Program-made: the position numbers and the translations under genes
Source: Spirochaetia bacterium
GTDB taxonomy: Bacteria > Spirochaetota > Spirochaetia > JABMQR01
NCBI GenBank assembly: GCA_016784705.1
Contig: JADHUD010000088.1
Span: 1-8,841 of the forward strand
DNA: 8,841 nucleotides
Direction: 5' to 3'
The notes under the pieces: generated by a model
What the model was told of the DNA's origin: nothing
Database searches by the model: none
Seen by the model: the letters and a program-made list of their open reading frames with translations, nothing else
Shown: positions 1 through 5,547 of the stretch, piece by piece
How the letters are laid out: each line of letters begins with the position of its first letter
Numbering within the stretch: the stretch's first letter is position 1

Positions 1-932
1 ATATCTTTTGCTTCCTTCAGGGTCATGTCTCCATCAGGAACAGTTTCCACCGGATCTATCATATCCACACCCATCTCTATCAAGCGATGTAACGCATATG
101 TTATTTTTCCGTGACAATGATAAGCGACCATTTTTTCATACTTTTTACACAAGTTTACCAGAGGGGTATCAAATTGTACCACAAGCCAATCAAAATCTGC
201 CGGTGACATTAGCGGTGGGGTGGCATGTTCAGCCCCGCCGAATCTTATAATTGGTCCGACCCCCAGTTCCAGCAGTTCCAGCAAATTACGATATATTCTC
301 TCTGCAGCTCTCTCCATTAATTGATCAATGAGTGACGGATCCATTCGGGTAAGTATCAGAAATTCGTTTGGATCAAACAATCGACAGACTACCTGTATCG
401 GGGAAGGTACTGTTACCCACATCAGTCCCCGCTCACCTAAAGCAGTTTGATGGTCAAAGAAATCACCTGCTGCTGCAGGCTCTCCCTCCCAAGGCAATGA
501 TAAAAGAATTTTTGCATCTTCCGGAGTCTTGCATACATGCTCGATTTGCCAGGAATGACCAGCTCCCGGCTGCTTTGCGGTAATCTCCCGGAAGCTTTGG
601 CCGTTAGAGGAAAATTGCTTCTTATAATAGATTTTTCCATCATTACCTTTAATTACGGTCTCTTCAGTCAGGAGTGGAGACAGGAAAAACTGACTGTTCT
701 GCATGCAGGGCGGGCGCCAGATAAAGAAATTGTCACACTCATCTTCCATTCTCTTTACCAGATTGATATAAGCAGAATCCTGAATCCGCCAATCATCATA
801 ATCGGAATATCCATGAAAAGGTCCCGGGTGAAAACCGGTTTCAGTAAGGACGAATGGTATTTGAGTAAATACAGCTGTTCTGTCAACAGGTTTACCTGAA
901 AATGTCGCTAAAAGGCGTGCCCTGGAAGTCAT
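1..932 (-). CDS. Uroporphyrinogen decarboxylase (URO-D) superfamily protein, C-terminus cut by window edge
   Basis: The frame is open from the ATG at 932 to the left edge (310 codons plus two bases), with no stop or frameshift. The URO-D superfamily contains haem-pathway decarboxylases and zinc-dependent methyltransferases that act on corrinoid proteins (MtaA, MtbA, CmuA). Supporting motifs are MTSRARLLATFSGKPVDRTAV at the N-terminus, GGAEHATPPLMSPADF at about residues 232-247, HCHGKI at 272-277, and GVDMIDPVETVPDGDMTLKE at 288-307. In MtaA-like enzymes the HCHG position usually reads HxCG and its Cys binds zinc; here the aligned residue appears to be His274, with Cys273 beside it. It lies more than 300 residues into the chain, and the family's usual length is about 340-380, so perhaps 40-70 residues are missing. 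It is the third gene of the psu operon, 15 bases after the psuG stop. No good ribosome binding site precedes the ATG, so coupled translation is likely. The long divergent N-terminal half argues against a true haem enzyme. Substrate unknown. Confidence 0.85.
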   Translation of the reverse strand, partial: MTSRARLLATFSGKPVDRTAVFTQIPFVLTETGFHPGPFHGYSDYDDWRIQDSAYINLVKRMEDECDNFFIWRPPCMQNSQFFLSPLLTEETVIKGNDGKIYYKKQFSSNGQSFREITAKQPGAGHSWQIEHVCKTPEDAKILLSLPWEGEPAAAGDFFDHQTALGERGLMWVTVPSPIQVVCRLFDPNEFLILTRMDPSLIDQLMERAAERIYRNLLELLELGVGPIIRFGGAEHATPPLMSPADFDWLVVQFDTPLVNLCKKYEKMVAYHCHGKITYALHRLIEMGVDMIDPVETVPDGDMTLKEAKD

Positions 933-947
933 AGTATGGCTTTTGAT

Positions 948-1865
948 TCAGCTGAGCTCTGAATATGCTTTGGCAATTTTTGCTGCAGTGCGCACATTGC
1001 TGTACACAAGCTGTTTGTTCGAGAAAAGGCTCTTGTCTTCGGTCTGTTCGTGAAGCCGGGCCAGAATGAAGGGGGTAATGTACTTCCCCCGAATATTCTG
1101 TTTTGCTGCTTCGGAAACGGCTTCTTCAATAACTCCGTTAATATAAGCCTCTTCCATCTCATATTCGACGGGTATCGGGTTGGCAATTACCATGCCGCCC
1201 TGAAGACCCAGTTCCCATTTCACTCTCAGTGCCTTTGCAATTGCGGCAGGTGTATCAAGGCGGTAATCGACGGGGAACCCGCTTTTTCGTATGTAGAAAG
1301 CTGGGAAGTCACTTGTGCCAAATCCAATGACTGGAACACCGTGTGTCTCCAGGTATTCAAGAGTCAAACCGATATCGAGGATAGATTTCGCCCCTGCACA
1401 CACAACAGCAACGCTGGTATGGGCAAGTTCCTGAAGATCTGCCGAGATATCGAAGGTCTCCTGGGCATTTTTGTGTACTCCGCCGATACCTCCTGTTGCA
1501 AAGATTCTGACTCCGGCAAGAGCAGCACAGAGCATAGTGGTAGCTACTGTTGTTGCACCATCTTGCCCCTGTGATATCAGAAGAGCCATATCCCGCCGGC
1601 TTGCTTTAGGAATAGCACTGTTTTTCCCCATATAATCCAATTCTGCATTTGTAAGACCAATTTTTATTTTTCCTTTTATTACTGCTATAGTTGCCGGAAC
1701 GCCGCCTTCTTCCCGAATAATTTTTTCAGAGTTCATTGCACTCTCAATATTTTCAGGGTAGGGCATACCGTGTGTAATAATTGTGGATTCAAGCGCTACA
1801 ACGGGTCTGTTTTCTCTAAGTGCCTGTGACACCTCTTCAGCTATATCGAGGTATGTTTTAATCAT
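948..1865 (-). CDS. psuG: Pseudouridine-5'-phosphate glycosidase
   Basis: Reversibly cleaves the C-C glycosidic bond of pseudouridine 5'-phosphate, giving uracil and ribose 5-phosphate in the cytoplasm; catabolism runs in the cleavage direction. The 305 residues match the usual length (about 305-312). Family motifs are VALESTIITHGMPYP at 23-37, IPKASRRD at 85-92, TGGIGGVHK at 124-132, SADLQEL at 141-147, CAGAKSILDIGLTLEYLET at 156-174, GFGTSDFPAFY at 181-191 and NPIPVEYEM at 229-237. By analogy with the E. coli enzyme, Lys160 should be the Schiff-base lysine, with Glu26, Lys87, His131 and Asp143 in the active site; all are present. The ATG overlaps the psuK stop as ATGA (1862-1865). A GGGAG ribosome binding site lies at 1876-1880, about 10 bases upstream, inside psuK. 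The protein looks complete and functional. The stop TGA is in the same frame as the URO-D gene that follows. Confidence 0.97.
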   Translation of the reverse strand: MIKTYLDIAEEVSQALRENRPVVALESTIITHGMPYPENIESAMNSEKIIREEGGVPATIAVIKGKIKIGLTNAELDYMGKNSAIPKASRRDMALLISQGQDGATTVATTMLCAALAGVRIFATGGIGGVHKNAQETFDISADLQELAHTSVAVVCAGAKSILDIGLTLEYLETHGVPVIGFGTSDFPAFYIRKSGFPVDYRLDTPAAIAKALRVKWELGLQGGMVIANPIPVEYEMEEAYINGVIEEAVSEAAKQNIRGKYITPFILARLHEQTEDKSLFSNKQLVYSNVRTAAKIAKAYSELS

Positions 1866-2971
1866 ATTTTAGTATCTCCCTGTTTATTCAGAGTCTGTTC
1901 AATTAAAACCCTGCTCATATTCGGGTTTACTGTTGATCCACCGGAAAGAGCAAGCGCGGCAGCGGCGGAAGAGAAGTGAACAGTTTCCTCAATAGTATAC
2001 TGATTTAATGAGGCAAATACGACCCCTGCCATAAAAGCATCTCCAGCACCGGTAGCGTTTACCACTTTGATGAGCGGAGGTGTATAGAAGCCATGGGTGT
2101 CTGCGCTGCAGTAGAAAACACCTTCAGCACCAAGAGTTATATAAATGTATTGAGTTCCCTTGCGTAAAAAATAATCTCCGGCTTCCCGTAAGGATTTGTT
2201 GTCGGTTATTACCATTCCGGATAACTCCTCAGCTTCCAGTTTGTTCATTTTCAGCGTATGTATCTTCCCGATTAGAGGAAACAGTTTTCTCCCTTTGGTG
2301 ACAGATACGGGATCAATGCAGGTTATGGTTTTGCCGCAGTTATCCAGTAAATATTCAAGTGATTCTGCAGAGAGGCAGGTGTCAGCAACGATAACGGAAG
2401 CCGAATCAATCAGCCCCCTTTTTTTACGCAGAAACTCTTTCGTGATATTGTCTGAAATAGTCATGTCTGAAAGCGCCAGAGCCATATCTCCATCGTTTTC
2501 CATAAGAGCCAGATATATTGAGGAGGAAGTATCCTGCAGAACAAGAGAGTGCCGAGTGCTAATACCCTCTGCTGCACAGTTCTCAAGAATATATTTCCCT
2601 GCAATATCGTCTCCTACAGCAGTAATCAGTTCAGTCCTGACCCCAAGCCTGGATAGGTTCTCTGCAATATTCCGGCACACACCACCTGGGCACATTCGCA
2701 CTTGCCCGGGGTTTGAATCGCGCGGTATAAGCGGATCTTTTGTGAATCCGAGGATGTCAAGATTAGCTGCACCGGCAAGTACAACGCAGGGTTCCTGTGC
2801 GGTGATATAGCCCTTCCCGCTAATATGTCCCTTTTTTGTCAGGTTGGAAATATGTACGGCTGCGGACGAACGGGTGATTCCAAGGAGATCGGCCAGCTCT
2901 TTCTGGCTGATCTGAGGGTTGTGTGTGATAATTTCAAGAATTTCCTGTTCCCGTTTTGTTAATGGTTTCAT
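1862..2971 (-). CDS. psuK: PfkB-family pseudouridine kinase with N-terminal winged-helix DNA-binding domain
   Basis: Predicted to phosphorylate pseudouridine at the 5' position with ATP, supplying the PsuG substrate. From the chosen start the protein has 369 residues. Residues 1-58 form a winged helix-turn-helix (LTKREQEILEII at 4-15, ISQKELADLLGITRSS at 21-36, then the wing GHISGKGYI at 48-56). The PfkB domain follows from about 62: GAANLDILG at 67-75, the substrate loop PGGVCRN at 95-101, KMNKLEAEEL at 241-250, and the catalytic NATGAGDAF at 305-313 with Asp311 as the expected base. The frame stays open upstream to an ATG at 3049, but that adds 26 hydrophobic, unconserved-looking residues before the HTH; MKPLTKREQ is the natural start. 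Neither start has a convincing ribosome binding site. E. coli PsuK (about 313 residues) lacks the HTH, while E. coli YeiI has a similar HTH-PfkB layout. The psuG neighbour makes pseudouridine the best substrate; another ribonucleoside is possible. Confidence 0.88.
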   Translation of the reverse strand: MKPLTKREQEILEIITHNPQISQKELADLLGITRSSAAVHISNLTKKGHISGKGYITAQEPCVVLAGAANLDILGFTKDPLIPRDSNPGQVRMCPGGVCRNIAENLSRLGVRTELITAVGDDIAGKYILENCAAEGISTRHSLVLQDTSSSIYLALMENDGDMALALSDMTISDNITKEFLRKKRGLIDSASVIVADTCLSAESLEYLLDNCGKTITCIDPVSVTKGRKLFPLIGKIHTLKMNKLEAEELSGMVITDNKSLREAGDYFLRKGTQYIYITLGAEGVFYCSADTHGFYTPPLIKVVNATGAGDAFMAGVVFASLNQYTIEETVHFSSAAAALALSGGSTVNPNMSRVLIEQTLNKQGDTKI

Positions 2972-2980
2972 TATCTGTTC

Positions 2981-3010
2981 AGTATACAGACATAAGCATA
3001 AGTTTAGCAA
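2981..3010 (-). promoter_or_regulatory. Candidate sigma-70-type promoter of the psuK-psuG-URO-D operon
   Basis: On the minus strand a TTGCTA -35 box (3010-3005) and a TATACT -10 box (2986-2981) are separated by 18 bases. The boxes match the consensus at four and five positions. Transcription would begin near 2974, only about three bases before the psuK ATG at 2971, which would give an almost leaderless message and would fit the missing ribosome binding site. A second TATACT at 3026-3021 has no good -35 partner but would give a leader of about 45 bases. Prediction by eye only. Confidence 0.35.
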
Positions 3011-3051
3011 GTGAGCAAAAAGTATAATCAAAAATTCAAATATCATCATCC

Positions 3052-3080
3052 GATTAAAAAACTCGATTTTTTTACTAATC
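3052..3080. repeat. Imperfect A/T-rich inverted repeat in the divergent spacer
   Basis: GATTA at 3052-3056 mirrors TAATC at 3076-3080. Inside these arms a run of six A and a run of seven T flank the central TCGA (3063-3066), giving a roughly symmetric 29-base element with a two-base asymmetry. It lies between the two divergent transcription units, so it could be an operator (the adjacent kinase has a DNA-binding domain), a curved A-tract region or a weak hairpin. No function can be read directly. Confidence 0.4.
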
Positions 3081-3144
3081 TGTACTATTATGTTTATTAG
3101 CTGGTTCAGGTGAAATAATCATCAAACTGGTAGAATCCCATATT

Positions 3145-3193
3145 TCCGGTCACCGGACTCCGGTTTCAAACCTCCGGTCTCCTGCTTCCGTAA
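3145..3193. repeat. Degenerate tandem array of seven 7-bp units (TCCGGTC type)
   Basis: Seven consecutive heptamers can be laid out without gaps: TCCGGTC (3145), ACCGGAC (3152), TCCGGTT (3159), TCAAACC (3166), TCCGGTC (3173), TCCTGCT (3180) and TCCGTAA (3187). CCGG recurs at 3146, 3153, 3160 and 3174, exactly on the 7-base period. Units two and three also form a small hairpin, ACCGG-ACT-CCGGT (3152-3164). The array ends 13 bases before the AAAGGAG ribosome binding site of the TPR gene, so it probably lies in that gene's 5' untranslated region. The last two units are weak matches. Confidence 0.6.
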
Positions 3194-3218
3194 TAATGGG
3201 CTTAATAAAGGAGTCGAT

Positions 3219-4121
3219 ATGAGAAAAGTTGGTTTAGTATTACTTATTCTGCTGCTTCCTGCATTTGCATTACTTGCTGCAGATGACATCCTGAAACAGG
3301 CTGACGACCTGTTTGATGCTGAAGAGTATATTGAGGGATTTGCATTGATGGAAAAGGCTCTGCCTTCAGCAGGTACAAATCAGGATAAAGCCGAGATTTA
3401 CTGGAGAATGGCAAAGTTCCAGCTGAATATCACCGATGATGAAGAAGATGCAGGAACACCGAAGGAAACCCTTCTTGAAATGTTTACACAGGGCAGCGAT
3501 TACGCGACCATGGCAATAGAACTCTATCCGTCTGCTGACTCCTATTACTGGCGTTCATCGAATATTGGACGATGGGGCGAGACAAAGGGTATTCTGGATT
3601 CACTTTTTAAAGCCGGCCCCATGAAGGAAGATTTATTGAAAGTAGTTGAGTATGACAAGATGTATGCAGATGCATGGTACGTCTTCAGCAGACTCTATCT
3701 TAAGCTTCCCGGCTGGCCGATATCTTTTGGTAATGTCCCTTTTGCGGTCTCTTTTGCCCGCAGAGCAATAGATACCTATGCTGAAGAAGACCTGAAGATT
3801 TCGTATTACAAGAGTCTGGCGGAGACTCTCTGGAAACGTAACTGGAATGAGAAAACCCGGGTCAAAGAGATTAAAAACCGGGAATCAAAATTTAAAAGTG
3901 CCAATAATGAACATGACAGACAGGCCTATTTCGAGGCCTCTCAGGGTATTGGTTTCTCACCGGTCTATACTTCCAAAAAACTTGGTGATATGACCGACCG
4001 GGAAGAGGCTCAAATTATTGCTGATTGGCTTTTAGCTGAGTATGCAAAAATACCTGACCCATCAAGAGGAGACAATAATAATATCAAGGAAGTAAAAGAT
4101 ATGGTTGCAGAGTGGGAATAG
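3219..4121 (+). CDS. Exported TPR-repeat protein, probable periplasmic partner of the transporter
   Basis: A 300-residue protein with a signal peptide (MRKVGLVLLILLLPAFALLA, residues 1-20) and a likely signal-peptidase I site at LLA-AD; there is no lipobox Cys. The rest looks all-helical and TPR-like: helix pairs at about 22-50, 54-72, 85-103, 107-130, 136-161 and 174-188. The segments SYYWRSSNIGRWG (108-120) and YADAWYVFSRLYLKLPGWP (149-167) resemble the TPR folds of TatT-like and RMD-like proteins. A charged, Lys/Glu-rich helix at about 208-232 may be a coiled coil. The start is supported by AAAGGAG at 3207-3213, five bases upstream. It lies upstream of the BMP binding protein, which has its own strong promoter. 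In Treponema, periplasmic TPR proteins pair with binding-protein transporters (TatT with TatP), which suggests a scaffold or partner role here. That role is inference; no catalytic motif is visible. Confidence 0.85.
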   Translation: MRKVGLVLLILLLPAFALLAADDILKQADDLFDAEEYIEGFALMEKALPSAGTNQDKAEIYWRMAKFQLNITDDEEDAGTPKETLLEMFTQGSDYATMAIELYPSADSYYWRSSNIGRWGETKGILDSLFKAGPMKEDLLKVVEYDKMYADAWYVFSRLYLKLPGWPISFGNVPFAVSFARRAIDTYAEEDLKISYYKSLAETLWKRNWNEKTRVKEIKNRESKFKSANNEHDRQAYFEASQGIGFSPVYTSKKLGDMTDREEAQIIADWLLAEYAKIPDPSRGDNNNIKEVKDMVAEWE

Positions 4122-4150
4122 AATTTTTGCTAATAATTCTGGTATTTATT

Positions 4151-4179
4151 TTGACAACTATACAAACAAGTTTTAGAAT
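4151..4179 (+). promoter_or_regulatory. Strong sigma-70-type promoter for the BMP transporter operon
   Basis: A perfect TTGACA -35 box (4151-4156), a 17-base spacer and a TAGAAT -10 box (4174-4179, five of six consensus bases). Transcription should begin near 4186, leaving a leader of about 100 bases before the ATG at 4288. This is the best promoter match in the window. It begins 30 bases after the TPR gene stop, so the transporter can be transcribed independently of that gene. Confidence 0.8.
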
Positions 4180-4222
4180 ATGGTACAGTCTTAGGTTCAA
4201 AGCTGTGCAATTTGTTGTACGT

Positions 4223-4253
4223 TCTGGTATCATCTTGAAAAACTGATACCGGG
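4223..4253 (+). promoter_or_regulatory. Leader hairpin upstream of the BMP binding-protein gene
   Basis: GGTATCA (4226-4232) pairs perfectly with TGATACC (4244-4250) across an 11-base loop. G-C and G-U pairs extend the stem outward to about 4223 and 4253. An A6T6 palindrome follows at 4260-4271, then AAGGAG at 4275-4280, seven bases before the ATG. The T run begins 12 bases after the stem, so this is not a textbook terminator. It may stabilise the message or control access to the ribosome binding site. I see no purine or FMN riboswitch consensus here. Confidence 0.5.
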
Positions 4254-4287
4254 AAATTTAAAAAATTTTTTCTTAAGGAGATTTTGG

Positions 4288-5391
4288 ATGAAAAGAGTTT
4301 TAGTTTTATTGATGTGTATGCTGCTGGTAACGGGTATGTTATTTGCCGGTGGTGAAGCAGAAGAAGCTGTCGACAATGATGTAACAAAAGTTGTACTGCT
4401 TCTGAATGGTACGCTAGGTGACAAATCTTTCTTTGATTCAGCAGACAATGGTATGAAGATGCTGAAAGAAGAATTTGGTGACAAGATTGAAGTTAGAACA
4501 ATCGAAATGAGCTACGATGAGACAAAATGGGAGCCGACACTTCTCGATGTTTCAGAAGAAGATTATGATGTTATTATTGTAGGAACCTGGCAGATGACAG
4601 AGATGCTTGAAGCTGCTGCCCCGATGTATCCTGATAACCATTATGTTATTTTTGATACAGAAGTTAACTATGCAAGCGGAGATTTCAGCAATGTATACTC
4701 AATTGGGTACAAACAGAATGAAGTTTCATTTGTTGCCGGTGCACTGGCTGCAAAAGTAACCACCTCTACAATGCCCCTTGCCAACCCCCAGAAAGTAGTT
4801 GGTTTCCTTGGCGGAATGGATATTCCGGTAATTAATGACTTTCTTGTCGGATATATTGAAGGTGTTCAGTATGTGGATAAAGGAATAAAAGTTGGTATCT
4901 CGTATATCGGTTCTTTCAGTGACTCTGCAAAAGGCAAAGAGATGGCTCTTGCACAGTACAACCAGGGTGCGGACATTGGTTTTAACGTAGCTGGTCAGGC
5001 TGGTCTCGGACAGCTGGATGCTGCAAAAGATGTTCAGCGCTATGCCATTGGTGTAGATTCAGACCAGGCGCTTATCTTTGCTGAAAGCGATCCTGCAAAA
5101 GCTAATCTCATTACAACCTCTGCGCTTAAACGTGTAGATAATTCTCTCTACCGGGCTGTTAAGATGCACATGGATGGAACAGCTCCCTATGGAAAAGCAG
5201 AAGTGCTTGGATTTGCTGAAGAGTGTGTTGGTCTTGCAGATAATGACATATTCAAAAAAGTTGTACCTAAAGAGATCAGAGATTTTGTTCTTGATGTTGA
5301 GCAGAAAATCATGGACGGAAAGATTGTAGTATCATCGGCATTTGGGCTTACCACAGACGAACTCAATGCATTACGAAACGCTGTAAAATAA
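4288..5391 (+). CDS. BMP-family (PnrA/RfuA-like) ABC transporter substrate-binding protein
   Basis: Periplasmic receptor that captures a nucleoside-like ligand and delivers it to the permeases. It has 367 residues with a signal peptide at 1-20 (MKRVLVLLMCMLLVTGMLFA) followed by GGEAEE. BMP-family landmarks run in order: LNGTLGDKSFFDSADNG at 39-55, VIIVGTWQMTEML at 95-107, IGYKQNEVSFVAGALAAK at 139-156, VGFLGGMDIPVINDFLVGY at 171-189, GSFSDSAKGKEMA at 208-220, GFNVAGQAGLG at 231-241 and AIGVDSDQ at 253-260. In T. pallidum PnrA the aromatic of the first motif and the Asp of GVDxDQ lie at the purine site; the equivalents here are Phe48 or Phe49 and Asp257. Unlike PnrA it has no lipobox Cys: Cys10 is inside the hydrophobic core, and FA-GG looks like a signal-peptidase I site. 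The start is supported by AAGGAG at 4275-4280. Substrate could be a purine nucleoside, pseudouridine or riboflavin. Confidence 0.93.
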   Translation: MKRVLVLLMCMLLVTGMLFAGGEAEEAVDNDVTKVVLLLNGTLGDKSFFDSADNGMKMLKEEFGDKIEVRTIEMSYDETKWEPTLLDVSEEDYDVIIVGTWQMTEMLEAAAPMYPDNHYVIFDTEVNYASGDFSNVYSIGYKQNEVSFVAGALAAKVTTSTMPLANPQKVVGFLGGMDIPVINDFLVGYIEGVQYVDKGIKVGISYIGSFSDSAKGKEMALAQYNQGADIGFNVAGQAGLGQLDAAKDVQRYAIGVDSDQALIFAESDPAKANLITTSALKRVDNSLYRAVKMHMDGTAPYGKAEVLGFAEECVGLADNDIFKKVVPKEIRDFVLDVEQKIMDGKIVVSSAFGLTTDELNALRNAVK

Positions 5392-5488
5392 ATTTACCTT
5401 TGTAGGAATACATTTTTATGAAGTTTCTTGATACTTTCTTTTTCATGTTTAAAACTGATTTAAGTTAAAGAATTTACAGTACATGAGT

Positions 5489-5519
5489 ATGGGGGTGCAC
5501 TCCGCATCCCCATTTTCTT
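5489..5519 (+). terminator. Hairpin with T-rich tail between binding-protein and ATPase genes
   Basis: A 10-bp stem with one G-U pair: ATGGGGGTGC (5489-5498) pairs with GCATCCCCAT (5504-5513) around the loop ACTCC, followed by TTTCTT. It sits 97 bases after the binding-protein stop and about 30 bases before the ATPase start. It looks like a partial rho-independent terminator or a 3' stabiliser. Either would raise binding protein over the membrane parts, a common pattern in ABC operons. No convincing new promoter lies between it and the ATPase gene, so read-through is expected. Confidence 0.65.
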
Positions 5520-5547
5520 ATTCAAAGGACTGAACAGGAGAACCGCC

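Noticed and set aside
537..899. 120-codon plus-strand open frame, which could suggest that the left end lacks a real gene
   Set aside because: The minus strand from 932 to 1 is open throughout and shows URO-D family motifs, so the plus-strand frame is a shadow.
1050..1574. 174-codon open frame on the plus strand inside psuG
   Set aside because: It is antisense to a fully conserved psuG, its product is Cys-rich and resembles no family, and it has no ribosome binding site.
2196..2810. 204-codon open frame on the plus strand inside psuK
   Set aside because: Antisense to the PfkB domain, low-complexity Ser/Arg-rich product with no recognisable motifs.
4120..4140. AGAATT/AATTCT hairpin right after the TPR gene as a terminator
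   Set aside because: The stem is only six A/T-rich pairs, the loop is nine bases and no T run follows.
4186..4287. Purine or FMN riboswitch in the binding-protein leader
   Set aside because: None of the conserved core sequences of these classes could be found; only a simple hairpin is present.
5428..5456. Second promoter (TTGATA at 5428) upstream of the ATPase gene
   Set aside because: No acceptable -10 box lies at 16-18 bases; AAAACT at 5451 is a poor match.
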